Numbered from the stretch's first letter, positions 1 through 9,193 are shown. The stretch is DNA of 64,000 nucleotides from SB25 sp029560875 (GCA_035388225.1 DAOOPM010000006.1:62001-126000); one strand, 5' to 3'. Made by a program: numbers and translations. The notes: generated by a model not told the origin, from the letters alone.

Positions 1-234
1 CTTATCGTCGAGTTGTAGGTTAAACTTGGGTAGATAGTTTGTATTTCCCGTAATTAAATCTTGGTGCTTGTAGATATTCTCCAAACTTTCTACCATTGCT
101 GCATAAACCTTTTTCTTGACAGTTATACCGAAGGCATAGCGGTCTAGTATTGCTGTCATTTTATTCAGCAAGAAACCAATCTCTTCGTAGGAGAGAGGTC
201 CGTAATGACTAATTAATACTTCCTTTTTTTCCAC
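1..234 (-). CDS. siaB: SiaB family protein kinase (DUF6272), N-terminal part only
   Basis: The first 78 codons of a minus-strand gene run off the left edge. The visible part has the ISHYGPLSYEEI opening and a helix with KKKVYAAMVESLENIYKH, which resembles the N-box helix of SiaB-type GHKL-like kinases (DUF6272). In Pseudomonas the SiaB kinase phosphorylates SiaC on a threonine and the SiaA phosphatase reverses this. Three SiaC-type proteins occur in the same window (6173, 6722, 51831), so a functional link is likely though inferred. No ATG precedes the conserved region. GTG at 234 is chosen, with TTG at 243 or 258 as alternatives. The catalytic ATP-binding half lies outside the window, so activity cannot be judged. 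Confidence 0.75.
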   Translation of the reverse strand, partial: MEKKEVLISHYGPLSYEEIGFLLNKMTAILDRYAFGITVKKKVYAAMVESLENIYKHQDLITGNTNYLPKFNLQLDDK

Positions 235-404
235 GGGGTACAATTCGTATTTTGGTACCAAATTAAAAAATCAAATTGGAATTAAAGCAAAAATTACAAA
301 AAAAAAGAGTTCTAATGCATAAACCTCGGAGTAATTTTAACAAAATAAACACAAATTTGACTAAAGCACAATTGACGTTGACAAAAGTGCTTTTTGAGTA
401 AATG
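235..404. other. AT-rich intergenic region upstream of siaB
   Basis: About 170 bases without a credible ORF. It must hold the promoter of the minus-strand siaB gene, but no clear TAnnTTTG element in the right orientation was found. Confidence 0.5.
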
Positions 405-436
405 TAAAAAGGAGAGCATTTTGCTCTCCTTTTTTA
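405..436 (-). terminator. Rho-independent terminator of the S46 peptidase gene
   Basis: Perfect stem GGAGAGCA (411-418) / TGCTCTCC (422-429) with a 3-base loop. It is flanked by an A-run on the left and a T-run on the right, so it could work in both directions. It lies 20 bases past the stop of the minus-strand peptidase gene. Confidence 0.8.
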
Positions 437-454
437 TGTTTTTAATGATTATAG

Positions 455-2605
455 CTATTCAATAATTTTCATCTCATCAATTAAGCGAGTTGCACCAGCA
501 TACTTGTCAATGATGAAAAGTACATAACGAATATCAACGCTTATAGTTCTTTGTAGGTTTTTCTCGAAAACTATATCACCACTCATGGCTTCCCAGTTAC
601 CGTCGAAAGCGCAACCTATAAGCTCACCATTAGCATTAATTACTGGGCTACCAGAGTTCCCTCCAGTAATGTCGTTGGTGGAAATAAACGCTAAAGGCAT
701 TTTTCCATTCTCGCCATATCGGCCATAATCTTTTGCGTTATATAGGTCTTTAAGTTTTTGAGGAACTACAAACTCCCAGTTATCTGGGTCTTCTTTTTCC
801 ATAACACCATCAAGGGTGGTTATGTAGTCGTAGTGAACAGCGTTCATAGGATAGTAGTCCAAAACCTCTCCGTAAGTTAAACGCATGGTTGAGTTAGCAT
901 CGGGATACATTGCTTTGCCCTGATTCATGTCAAGTATGCCTGCAATGAAAAGACGCTGACCTTTTTGTAGTTGATAGTTAAGTGGTTCAATAACCTTGTA
1001 AAGGTCTTCGCTTTTCTTAACTATTGACTGTGCAGCAACAAATGCAGGGTCTTTTTCCAGTGCTTTTAAGTTTGGTTTAGCAAGGAATGCGTATAGTTTA
1101 GTAGAATCAACAAAAATTGATTTATTGAAAATATCATCCACAAACTTATCGTAATCTTTCTTGTATTTACCGTTGATTGTTTGGTAGATATCGGGTTGGA
1201 ACTGAGCAGGAACGTTGTCGGCAAACACCTTAAACATTGTTTTAGTAACTTTTCTGTCGGTAGATGCGCTATAGTTTTTGTAGAAGTTTACAGAACGATT
1301 CTTAATGCCGTTAACCACTTTATCGATATCTTCTTTTTTACCAGACTTCAGTGGTTCAACAAGCTGAGTTGCTATGCTTGCAAAAGATATAAGCTCTGTA
1401 CTAGCACGGAAAACCTCCCCGTAGTACTGGGTAGCATGTAGGTGGTCCTTGCGTTTAGCAACTGCATCGTTAATTAGATTAAGGGCGTCGCCGTACTTTG
1501 CAACTCTTTCAGGGTTTGCGTTAACCCATTTCATGAACTCTTCCTCGTTGGCTTTCTTATAGTCGTAAACTTTAAGGCGTTTCAATGCCTTGTTCATACC
1601 AATAGAGTTCTTCCAGTAATTGCTAGAGCCAGCATACTTTGATGCATACTTAATGTTGATAGCTTTGTCGGCTAGCATATCTTTCAAAAGAATATCCTGA
1701 CGGATTCCTCTAATGAAAATTCTATTTGTGTTTGATATTTTGATGTGTTCATCAACCTCCATTGATGTCATGTAGCGCTGGGTGCGACCAGGATAGCCCA
1801 TAATCATTGCAAAATCACCTTTTTTTACACCTTTAATAGATATAGGGAGAGAGTGCTTTGGTGTGAACGGAACGTTTTCCTTTGAGTAGTTAGCAGGCTT
1901 ATTGTCTTTATTGGCATATACTCTAAAAATAGAAAAGTCACCTGTATGGCGTGGCCACATCCAGTTGTCGGTATCGGCACCAAATTTTCCAATTGATGAT
2001 GGAGGTGCGCCTACCATGCGAACGTCGGTAAATACTTCGTAAACTAAGAGGAAAAACTGGTTTCCGCCAAAATAGCTACGAACCATTCCCCTGTAGTGAG
2101 TTCCTGCGGTTGCTTCAGTTTCAATTTTTTTACCAACTTCAGCAATTGCTTTATTTCTTTCTGGTTCTGACATCGATGCGTTTAAGGCCTCGTTAACCTT
2201 AGCCGTAACATCTTCAAGGCGAACAAGGAAAGTTGCACTTAACCCTGGAGTAGGGATTTCTTCTTCAATTGTCTTTGCCCAAAAACCGTCAGCCAAATAA
2301 TCGTGTTCTGGAGTAGAATGTTGCTGGATAGCACCATATCCACAGTGGTGGTTTGTAAGGATTAATCCTTTATCGGATATCATCTCACCGGTACAGCCGC
2401 CGCCGAAAATAATTACGGCATCTTTTAAACTTGAGTTGTTTACATTATATATATCCTCTGCGGTAAGTTTGAACCCTTTTTGCTGCATAGCATCAATGTT
2501 CAACTGCTTTAGCAAAGGTAATAGCCACATACCCTCATCGGCTTTGGCTATTGTGCCGAACATAAAGAAAAATCCGGCAACCAGAACTAGCAAACGTTTT
2601 TTCAT
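455..2605 (-). CDS. dpp7: S46 family dipeptidyl-peptidase, DPP7-like
   Basis: A 716-residue exported serine exopeptidase that removes dipeptides from oligopeptide N-termini, a nutrition step in amino-acid-fermenting Bacteroidota. A signal peptide spans about 1-22. The chymotrypsin-like catalytic residues are visible: His in TNHHCGY (86/87), Asp in TGDFSIF (223) and Ser in GGNSGSP (651). The specificity position after the serine reads FDGNWEA, with Gly 669. In the known family Gly here goes with DPP7 (hydrophobic P1) and Arg with DPP11 (Asp/Glu P1), so DPP7-type preference is inferred. The length fits the family. The gene ends at its own terminator. rnhB lies 55 bases upstream on the same strand and may be co-transcribed. 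Confidence 0.93.
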   Translation of the reverse strand: MKKRLLVLVAGFFFMFGTIAKADEGMWLLPLLKQLNIDAMQQKGFKLTAEDIYNVNNSSLKDAVIIFGGGCTGEMISDKGLILTNHHCGYGAIQQHSTPEHDYLADGFWAKTIEEEIPTPGLSATFLVRLEDVTAKVNEALNASMSEPERNKAIAEVGKKIETEATAGTHYRGMVRSYFGGNQFFLLVYEVFTDVRMVGAPPSSIGKFGADTDNWMWPRHTGDFSIFRVYANKDNKPANYSKENVPFTPKHSLPISIKGVKKGDFAMIMGYPGRTQRYMTSMEVDEHIKISNTNRIFIRGIRQDILLKDMLADKAINIKYASKYAGSSNYWKNSIGMNKALKRLKVYDYKKANEEEFMKWVNANPERVAKYGDALNLINDAVAKRKDHLHATQYYGEVFRASTELISFASIATQLVEPLKSGKKEDIDKVVNGIKNRSVNFYKNYSASTDRKVTKTMFKVFADNVPAQFQPDIYQTINGKYKKDYDKFVDDIFNKSIFVDSTKLYAFLAKPNLKALEKDPAFVAAQSIVKKSEDLYKVIEPLNYQLQKGQRLFIAGILDMNQGKAMYPDANSTMRLTYGEVLDYYPMNAVHYDYITTLDGVMEKEDPDNWEFVVPQKLKDLYNAKDYGRYGENGKMPLAFISTNDITGGNSGSPVINANGELIGCAFDGNWEAMSGDIVFEKNLQRTISVDIRYVLFIIDKYAGATRLIDEMKIIE

Positions 2606-2660
2606 TTTTTAATATTTAGGTTAAGTAATTATTTTATGTTGATTCGACAATTTAACACAA

Positions 2661-3278
2661 TTATGGTTTAAAATCAATTGGTAATTTTAGTTGAGTGTCG
2701 GTTTTTAAAAGTTTATAGGATAGCCTATGGTAAGGTGTAACGCCATACTTTTCAATTGCCTGACGATGAGCTTTGGTGGGATAGCCTTTATTTTCAGTCC
2801 ATCTATATTGAGGGTATTCAGCGTTGATTTTATCCATAAACTCATCGCGGTATGTTTTGGCTAATATTGATGCAGCAGCAATAGATTGATAAATTGCATC
2901 GCCATGAATTACGCAGAGGTGTGGTATTCCGTTGTGTGTTTTGAAACGATTACCATCAATCAGCAAGAACTCAGGGCGAACTCTTTTTAAACCATCAACA
3001 GCCTTTTGCATTGCAAGTATTGATGCGTTCAGAATGTTTATTCTATCAATCTCCTCGTTTGTTACGCTTGCCAGAGCCCAATCGATAGCTGATTCTTGTA
3101 TTATGTTTCGCAATTCAAATCTCCTTTTTTCTGAGAGTTGCTTTGAGTCGTTGATGTATGAGTTTTCAAAATTAGAGGGAAGGATTACTGCAGCAGCAAA
3201 AACAGGCCCGGCAAGGCAACCTCTTCCTGCCTCGTCGCATCCAGCTTCAACAACTCCTATGGTGTTATAGAGTTTCAT
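2661..3278 (-). CDS. rnhB: Ribonuclease HII
   Basis: Cytoplasmic endonuclease of 205 residues that cuts the RNA strand of RNA-DNA hybrids and starts removal of misincorporated ribonucleotides. The acidic catalytic set of type 2 RNase H is present: Asp15-Glu16 in CDEAGRG, Asp108 in LIDGNRF and Asp127 in HGDAIYQSIAAAS. The C-terminal motif with GYPTKAH is also typical. The length is normal for a bacterial enzyme without the extra C-terminal domain. The stop of the upstream glycosyltransferase gene lies only 10 bases away on the same strand, so the two are probably co-transcribed although their functions are unrelated. Confidence 0.96.
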   Translation of the reverse strand: MKLYNTIGVVEAGCDEAGRGCLAGPVFAAAVILPSNFENSYINDSKQLSEKRRFELRNIIQESAIDWALASVTNEEIDRINILNASILAMQKAVDGLKRVRPEFLLIDGNRFKTHNGIPHLCVIHGDAIYQSIAAASILAKTYRDEFMDKINAEYPQYRWTENKGYPTKAHRQAIEKYGVTPYHRLSYKLLKTDTQLKLPIDFKP

Positions 3279-3288
3279 TCTAATCTTT

Positions 3289-4413
3289 TTATTCCAGACT
3301 TCTCATAATACTATCGTAAAGTTTTACGGCTGATATATCCCAGTTGAATTGTTCTCCTTGCATTTTTGCGTTTTTTATCAACTCGTTTCTTAACGACTCA
3401 TTGCTCCAAAGATAAACCATTGAGTCTGCTATAGAATCTATATTCGAAGGGTCGAAATAAATGGCAGCATTACCAGCAACTTCGGGTATGGATGTTGTGT
3501 TTGAAACGGCAAGCGGCACTTCGCACTTAATAGCCTCTAATACGGGGATGCCAAACCCTTCGAAGAATGAAGGGTAAACCATCGCAAATGAGGCTCCAAT
3601 TATGCTTCGTAGTTCATTAATTTCTCGTCTGCCAGTAAATATAATATCATCTTTAAAAGGGCAGTGGTTAAATGCATTTTGAATAGCCTTAGTTTTAAAC
3701 ATTGGTTCTCCCACCAAAACTAACTTTATGTTTGAATTGGTTTTTTCCCTAAAAATGCTGTATGCCTTAATTAGTCCATCTACGTTTTTACGAGGATTAA
3801 AGGCTCCAACAAAAACAAAGTATGGCGTGCCGCCCGATATCTTTACCCTCGTTTCTGTTGCTTCATCTTCTGAAATAGGGGAAAATGCAATGTTTGCCCC
3901 ATTGTAAACAACATCTATTTTTTTTTCATCAATTTTATAGCAATTAACAATATCTGTTTTAGAATATTCACTTACAGTAACAATCCTTTTGGCTTTATAA
4001 GCAAATTTTGGAAAGTATTTGTTGAAATACCACGATGTAATAAGCGGTAATCCTTTCGGATTGTGGTAAAAATTAATATCATGAATTACAGCCAACTGTG
4101 GGATGTCGGTTTTTAATGACAGATATCCATCTGGTGAAACAAAAATGTCTATTTTGTGCTTTTTCAAGAATTTTTCAACTGCCCACTCGAACCAGATATA
4201 CCATAAAATTGGATGACGTGATTGAGGTTTCAGGATGATAGGCGTTACATTGCTGGCAAATATAAAGTCGTCACTATAAGGGCGGTCAAATAGAAAAAAA
4301 AACTGGTGCTCTGGATGTTGCTTAGTTATTCTCTCGAAATTCTCGTATGTAAACCAACCAATTCCTTCCAGCTTGCCTTTGAGTAGTAAACGTGTATTAA
4401 CCGCAATTCTCAT
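3289..4413 (-). CDS. Glycosyltransferase family 4 (GT4) protein
   Basis: A 374-residue GT-B fold glycosyltransferase, likely acting at the cytoplasmic face on a cell-surface polysaccharide. The C-terminal Rossmann half carries the donor-site signature: FVGAFNPRKNVDGLIKAY at about 204-221, then the PSFFEGFGIPVLEAI motif with the acidic pair around residue 285, and SNTTSIPEVAG. The N-terminal half has a conserved VTVSEYSKTDI segment. The donor and acceptor sugars cannot be read from sequence. A flippase starts divergently 197 bases away, consistent with a shared surface-glycan role, but no other glycan genes are near. Confidence 0.9.
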   Translation of the reverse strand: MRIAVNTRLLLKGKLEGIGWFTYENFERITKQHPEHQFFFLFDRPYSDDFIFASNVTPIILKPQSRHPILWYIWFEWAVEKFLKKHKIDIFVSPDGYLSLKTDIPQLAVIHDINFYHNPKGLPLITSWYFNKYFPKFAYKAKRIVTVSEYSKTDIVNCYKIDEKKIDVVYNGANIAFSPISEDEATETRVKISGGTPYFVFVGAFNPRKNVDGLIKAYSIFREKTNSNIKLVLVGEPMFKTKAIQNAFNHCPFKDDIIFTGRREINELRSIIGASFAMVYPSFFEGFGIPVLEAIKCEVPLAVSNTTSIPEVAGNAAIYFDPSNIDSIADSMVYLWSNESLRNELIKNAKMQGEQFNWDISAVKLYDSIMRSLE

Positions 4414-4609
4414 TTAGAGTAGAAATTTGCGCTAATTACATCATTTTTCGGTCAATTTGCAAGAAAAAAGTTTATGATAGGCGGTAAATTGCCTTTAGAT
4501 CTTACAAACCAATATTGGAACCCAAAGTTTTAGATTTTCTCTGCTTAGTTGGAATGAATATAATTTTAACTTTGAAGATTCGTTTAATCTTCATTAAAGA
4601 GCGTTTTGA

Positions 4610-6061
4610 GTGAAAAGAATTTTTACAACAAATCTACTGCTACTTGTTTTTGTAAACATTCTTATTAAGCCATTCTGGATATTTGGCATTGATAGGACTG
4701 TGCAGAATACTTTGGGGGCAGGAGAGTATGGCATATTTTACACCCTTTTCAATATTTCGTTGCTTTTTAATATTCTTTTAGATTTTGGACTAACCAATTT
4801 TAACAACAGGGAGATTAGTCGTCACCCTCAACTTTTAGGCAAGTACCTTTCTAATATTGTAGGGATTAAAGTTGCTCTTGCTATTTTTTACGGATTATTT
4901 ACGCTGCTTTTTGCTTTTACCTTAGGTTATGCTAATCGTGAAATTGTTTTACTGTTAGTGCTTGTTGCCAATCAGGTGCTGTCATCGTTTATTCTCTATC
5001 TGCGTTCTAACCTTAGTGGTCTTCAATTATTTAAACTTGACAGTTTGTTGTCGGTTTTGGATAAGACCTTGATGATAATTATTTGCGGAATGATGCTTTG
5101 GACAAAATGGCTTCCTATTAAATTCAATATAGGTACTTTTGTTTTATCACAAACATTATCCTATGTATTAACCGCTGTTATTGCGTTTATTTTTGTGCTG
5201 AAGAATTCAGGGAAAGTTATATTAAAGTTAGATTTTCCGTTTTCGTTGTCAATGCTAAAAAGTAGCTTTCCTTATGCCTTACTTGTTTTACTGATGACTA
5301 TTTACAGCAGGGTCGATTCAGTATTGATTGAAAGGCTCCTGCCTAACGGTGATATTGCCGCAGGGGTTTATGCTCAAGCTTTCAGACTGCTTGATGCCGC
5401 AAACATGTTTCCATTTTTATTTGCTAGCCTTTTGCTCCCGATATTTTCCAAAATGATTAAGAATAACAATAATCTGTCTCCGTTTGTGGGTTTTTCCTCC
5501 ATTTTGCTTTTGGTTCCTGTTGTTTCATTTGCTATACCAACATTTGTTTTTCGCAATCATATTATGGAGTTGCTCTATGTTGAGCATACTGCGCAATCGT
5601 CGCAAGTTTTGGGAATTTTAATGGGCTCATTTGTGTTCATAGCTATAGGTTACATATTTGGTACTCTTTTAACTGCTCAAGGCGATTTGCTCAAACTTAA
5701 CTATGTATCGGCAATGGCAGTAGTCTTAAGCATTTTTGTGCAGTTTATGTTGATTGGTAGATTTGGTATTGTTGGAGCAGCATACGGGAATCTTATAACT
5801 AGCGCATTTGTTGCAATTTTTACATTATTGCTTGCGTTTCAGAGATATGAGTTTAAAATAGATAAGTCCTATTGGTATAGATCTTTTGTGTTTATTGTGA
5901 CTTCTATTATTGCAACTTTGTTGTTATATAATGCTAAGGTTAATCCTTTAGTATCATTGGTTATAGCATTTTTATTGATAATTCTTTTTTCGCTTGTTTT
6001 TAAGTTGATTAGGTTTAAAGAGTTGGCTTCTTTTTTTACCAAAGAGGCTCCCTTTGAATAA
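4610..6061 (+). CDS. Oligosaccharide flippase / polysaccharide biosynthesis membrane protein
   Basis: A 483-residue integral membrane protein with about 12-14 hydrophobic helices spread over its whole length, in the pattern of the MATE-like Wzx/RfbX flippases that move lipid-linked sugars across the inner membrane. The N-terminal region (TLGAGEYGIFYTLFNIS, then NREISRHP) is typical of the family. The start is GTG at 4610; no better ATG precedes the first membrane helix. It stands alone on the plus strand, divergent from a GT4 glycosyltransferase, so a shared surface-glycan pathway is plausible. The substrate is unknown. Confidence 0.85.
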   Translation: MKRIFTTNLLLLVFVNILIKPFWIFGIDRTVQNTLGAGEYGIFYTLFNISLLFNILLDFGLTNFNNREISRHPQLLGKYLSNIVGIKVALAIFYGLFTLLFAFTLGYANREIVLLLVLVANQVLSSFILYLRSNLSGLQLFKLDSLLSVLDKTLMIIICGMMLWTKWLPIKFNIGTFVLSQTLSYVLTAVIAFIFVLKNSGKVILKLDFPFSLSMLKSSFPYALLVLLMTIYSRVDSVLIERLLPNGDIAAGVYAQAFRLLDAANMFPFLFASLLLPIFSKMIKNNNNLSPFVGFSSILLLVPVVSFAIPTFVFRNHIMELLYVEHTAQSSQVLGILMGSFVFIAIGYIFGTLLTAQGDLLKLNYVSAMAVVLSIFVQFMLIGRFGIVGAAYGNLITSAFVAIFTLLLAFQRYEFKIDKSYWYRSFVFIVTSIIATLLLYNAKVNPLVSLVIAFLLIILFSLVFKLIRFKELASFFTKEAPFE

Positions 6062-6112
6062 AAAAAGTTTCAATTCGTATCAATAAAACGTAAATTGATA
6101 AAAAAATATCAG

Positions 6113-6120
6113 TATTTTTG
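6113..6120 (+). promoter_or_regulatory. Possible -7 element upstream of first siaC
   Basis: TATTTTTG matches the Bacteroidota -7 consensus TAnnTTTG. The nearest TTG (6095-6097) is only 15 bases upstream, shorter than the usual spacing, so this is a weak call. Confidence 0.3.
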
Positions 6121-6172
6121 ATTATTAAGGACTGATAGTATATCTTTAAGCCACTAATAAACAATTTAGTTG

Positions 6173-6682
6173 ATGGGTATTCTTATAGACAAAACAAGCG
6201 ATTGCCCTTATATAAACTTTACAGAGGATGGTATTTTGGAAATTGAGGGACGCTCAATTACAGAGGATCCCTTTTCATTTTGGCAACCACTGCTCGAATG
6301 GGTTGAAAATTATACTCGCAAACCAGCATCGGAAACAGAGGTGAATATTTATTTGGAGTACTCCAACAGTAGTTCTAATAAGTATATAAATGAGTTGTTG
6401 CGAAAGTTGGAGGATTCTCATAGAAAAACTACCCTGGTTACTGTAAATTGGAGATACGAAGAGGATGACGAGTCTGTATTTCAACTTGGCAAAGATTTTG
6501 AGTCAATGTTAAAACTTCCATTCGTTTTTTCAGAAATTGAAATGGAGAAGGAGAGGGCTAAAAGAATCAAAATAAAGAACAAGAAGAGTGGCAATGAGGC
6601 TATTATAACAGCACGATACTGGGATGCAATTGTTCGGAACGGACATGGAGAGGATTACCAAATATTACAAGAATTTTCGTAA
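6173..6682 (+). CDS. siaC: SiaC family regulatory phosphoprotein (DUF1987) with C-terminal extension
   Basis: A 169-residue protein. Residues about 1-125 match the SiaC/DUF1987 family: INFTEDGILEIEGRSITEDP, WQPLLEWVENY, and VNIYLEYSNSSSNKY. SiaC-type proteins switch partners according to phosphorylation of one threonine by SiaB. Here the phosphosite loop reads NSSS, with Ser66 where the other two copies in this window have Thr. A basic tail of about 45 residues (KERAKRIKIKNKKSG onward) is absent from the other copies. ATG at 6173 is preferred to TTG at 6170. A second siaC follows after 39 bases, so the two are likely one operon. Confidence 0.85.
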   Translation: MGILIDKTSDCPYINFTEDGILEIEGRSITEDPFSFWQPLLEWVENYTRKPASETEVNIYLEYSNSSSNKYINELLRKLEDSHRKTTLVTVNWRYEEDDESVFQLGKDFESMLKLPFVFSEIEMEKERAKRIKIKNKKSGNEAIITARYWDAIVRNGHGEDYQILQEFS

Positions 6683-6721
6683 TACATTTTTTTTTCGCAT
6701 ATTTGTTTAAAATTGGCTTTA

Positions 6722-7111
6722 ATGGTAAAATACGAGCTCAAAGAAACTGCAACGACCCCGTTTGTCAATTTTGACCATACTACAGGGGTAATTAAAATGG
6801 AGGGTCGGTCCATTCCAGAAAATGTGATTGACTTTTACCAGCCAATACTTCGTTGGATTGATGAGTACGCTCAAAATCCATTGCCTCAAACATTGGTTCA
6901 TATGAAGTTTGAGTACTTCAACACCAGCTCATCTAAGAGAATCTTTGATATTATGAAGAAACTCGAAAAAATGGCTATTGATACCGGAACAAAGGTTACC
7001 ATCAACTGGTATTTCGAGGAGGATGACGAAGATATTTACTTTGCTGGGAACGACTATAAGGCGCTAATAAATAAGGTAGACTTTAACCTTATTGAACTTA
7101 AGCAGAATTAG
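6722..7111 (+). CDS. siaC: SiaC family regulatory phosphoprotein (DUF1987)
   Basis: A 129-residue SiaC-type protein with the full core: FVNFDHTTGVIKMEGRS, FYQPILRWIDEY, and KFEYFNTSSSKR. With ATG at 6722 as start the loop threonine is residue 68, the same number as the phosphothreonine known from Pseudomonas SiaC, which supports this start over TTG at 6713. The C-terminus is acidic (YFEEDDEDI), typical of the family. It is the second of a tandem pair and converges on a 7TM-GAF sensor gene across a shared terminator. Its role is probably to carry the phosphorylation state set by a SiaB kinase to a target that cannot be identified here. Confidence 0.88.
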   Translation: MVKYELKETATTPFVNFDHTTGVIKMEGRSIPENVIDFYQPILRWIDEYAQNPLPQTLVHMKFEYFNTSSSKRIFDIMKKLEKMAIDTGTKVTINWYFEEDDEDIYFAGNDYKALINKVDFNLIELKQN

Positions 7112-7131
7112 GCGATTATACCATAAAAAAG

Positions 7132-7157
7132 AAAAGCACCAATCGGTGCTTTTTTTC
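7132..7157. terminator. Bidirectional terminator between siaC pair and 7TM-GAF gene
   Basis: Stem AAAAGCACC (7132-7140) / GGTGCTTTT (7145-7153) with loop AATC and a T-run, placed between two convergent genes. Confidence 0.85.
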
Positions 7158-7159
7158 TA

Positions 7160-9169
7160 TCAATTGCTTTGTACCGATTCGCTTTTTAACATTTCATACT
7201 GCTCTCTTATAATCTCTAATTCCTCAAGGTTTTGGCGCATGCGCTCCTCGTTTTCCTCCATCTGTTTTGACTTTTCCTTGAACTGCTGAATCAGTCTTAT
7301 ATTCTGTTCGTTCATTTTAACCGTGTTGATGTTGTTGGCAACAATACTTGCTACCTTTTCAACAAACTCAACTTCGGAAGGAGTAATTTTTTTAAAGCTG
7401 GCTAGTTCAATTACCCCTAGCACAGTATTATCGTAGGTTAACGGAACAATTAGAATTGATTTTGGTGTAGCACTTCCTAGTCCAGAATTTATTGAGAGGT
7501 AATCGTCGGGAATATTATCAATTAGTTGAACTTGGTTCAGTGTGTACGATGCTCCAACCAGCCCGCTATTAGGAAGGATTGTTGCGTTTTTCGATTTAAC
7601 ATCTTTGCTTAGACCGTAATCGGCAATTAGGGTCAGGTTGGTTTGGTTTTCATCATCAATTACATAAAATGCACCTGCTTTTGCATCTATATATTTTATT
7701 AACGAAGTTAAAACGTTTTTGCAGAGTTTCTGATAGTTGTCTTTGTTGTTAGCAATAACCTCGTTCATTGAAGTTACCCCGTTATTAATCCAACTCTGGA
7801 GTTTTTCTTTTTCCTGATGTTGTAAAAGTTTATCGTGCTCGGTTTGGAGTTCACGGGTACGCTCGTCAATTCTTAATTCTAGATTTTCTTTCTCCTGTTT
7901 AAGCTGAAGGCTGAGTATTGAGTTGCTGTTGATTGCTCTGGCCGATTTGATATTGATAGAGATGGACTGGAGCAGCATAAAAGTAACTAAACCATATGGC
8001 GCAACATAGGCTGTTTGTATTAGGCCCATACTGCTGAGTACATCGTTTATAGCAGTGGAGTATAGTATGAACATTCCTATAAAAGTAAAAACGGCATATG
8101 GTCTCTTCCTTAATGTTGCGCGGAGCAATATTCCAAATGTCAAGTAAAGACCTCCGACAAGCACATACAGTTCAAACACGGTTCGGAACTTGCCGTAAAA
8201 GTTTGCATTTGTGAATATTACCAGTGCGGAAACGGCTACACCTATGTATAAGTAGGCGCGCATTAACTTTTTAGGGAAATCTTTCTCAAATAAATCGTAT
8301 ATGAATAGCGCAAATAGTGGAATTGTAGCAAAACCTGAGAGGTTGTCGAGTTTAAATAGTAGTTCCCAGTTTAGGTTTGGCAGCACGTAGGTTATAATTC
8401 TGTCGCCAGTAGAAATATTGCGAAGAATCATTACAAGGCAAACAATACTGAAATATAAGTTCGATTTATCCTCTCTCCTTAGTAAATACAGGCTTAAATG
8501 GTTAATTCCTATCAAAAAAATTATACCTACTATAATTAGGTTAAGGATATCCATCCATCGTGTATCGGCAATAAGATTTTCGTATTTACCAAAGTAAACA
8601 GGGAAGTGAAGTCCGCCGCGTTGATGCTTAAAGTTTGATACTTGAATAATTACCTCAAAGTTTTCGCTATCATTTGCCGAAGGATTAATTACAATAGGTA
8701 CATCTTGGAATTTAAAGGCGGCTTCAGAAGTCTCTTTCGTTTTGCCAACTTTGCCCACCTCTGCAACTAAATTGCCATTTATCCAAAGTTTGTAACTTGA
8801 GAAAACTGTTGATAATTTGAGTCCGTAAATGGTTTGCTCAAGGTCCGCTTTCTTGTTTATTACAAATCGGTAAGTAGCATAGCCCTTGTTGGGTAATTTC
8901 TTGCCATCAACTTTATATGTTGTCCACGATTTAGGGATTTTTACATACTGTGGCTTAGGCTTAAAAGATGAATCCCTGAAATTCTTTGGTTCCAGAAGTT
9001 GATTCCAATAAAATTCACAATCGCCCTGAATTTTAATCTTATCGTTATCCAGAATGGAGGAACTTCCAATATTGATAATTCCTTTGTGTGCGCTGAAATA
9101 ATCTTGAGCTTCGGTATTGTTTATTGTAACGAAGGCAAGAAGGGAAAAGAGCAGAACTTTAAACCTCAT
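7160..9169 (-). CDS. 7TM receptor with extracellular sensing domain (7TMR-DISM) and cytoplasmic GAF domain
   Basis: A 669-residue membrane sensor. A signal peptide (about 1-21) is followed by an extracytoplasmic beta-rich domain like DISMED2 (about 30-200), seven hydrophobic helices (about 207-405), a coiled coil with ELRIDERTRELQTEHDK (about 415-465), a GAF domain (about 485-625) and a terminal coiled coil rich in Glu, Gln and Met. The extracellular domain of such receptors is thought to bind carbohydrate-like or other small ligands. No kinase, cyclase or phosphatase domain follows the GAF, so signalling must go through a partner. It converges on two siaC genes, and receptors of this type often carry PP2C domains, so a link to SiaB/SiaC switching is suggested but unproven. 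Confidence 0.85.
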   Translation of the reverse strand: MRFKVLLFSLLAFVTINNTEAQDYFSAHKGIINIGSSSILDNDKIKIQGDCEFYWNQLLEPKNFRDSSFKPKPQYVKIPKSWTTYKVDGKKLPNKGYATYRFVINKKADLEQTIYGLKLSTVFSSYKLWINGNLVAEVGKVGKTKETSEAAFKFQDVPIVINPSANDSENFEVIIQVSNFKHQRGGLHFPVYFGKYENLIADTRWMDILNLIIVGIIFLIGINHLSLYLLRREDKSNLYFSIVCLVMILRNISTGDRIITYVLPNLNWELLFKLDNLSGFATIPLFALFIYDLFEKDFPKKLMRAYLYIGVAVSALVIFTNANFYGKFRTVFELYVLVGGLYLTFGILLRATLRKRPYAVFTFIGMFILYSTAINDVLSSMGLIQTAYVAPYGLVTFMLLQSISINIKSARAINSNSILSLQLKQEKENLELRIDERTRELQTEHDKLLQHQEKEKLQSWINNGVTSMNEVIANNKDNYQKLCKNVLTSLIKYIDAKAGAFYVIDDENQTNLTLIADYGLSKDVKSKNATILPNSGLVGASYTLNQVQLIDNIPDDYLSINSGLGSATPKSILIVPLTYDNTVLGVIELASFKKITPSEVEFVEKVASIVANNINTVKMNEQNIRLIQQFKEKSKQMEENEERMRQNLEELEIIREQYEMLKSESVQSN

Positions 9170-9185
9170 ACTTTTTAAAAGTTTT

Positions 9186-9193
9186 CAAAAATA
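9186..9193 (-). promoter_or_regulatory. -7 element of the 7TM-GAF gene
   Basis: Plus-strand CAAAAATA reads TATTTTTG on the minus strand, 17 bases upstream of the ATG. No clear -33 TTG at standard spacing. Confidence 0.35.
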
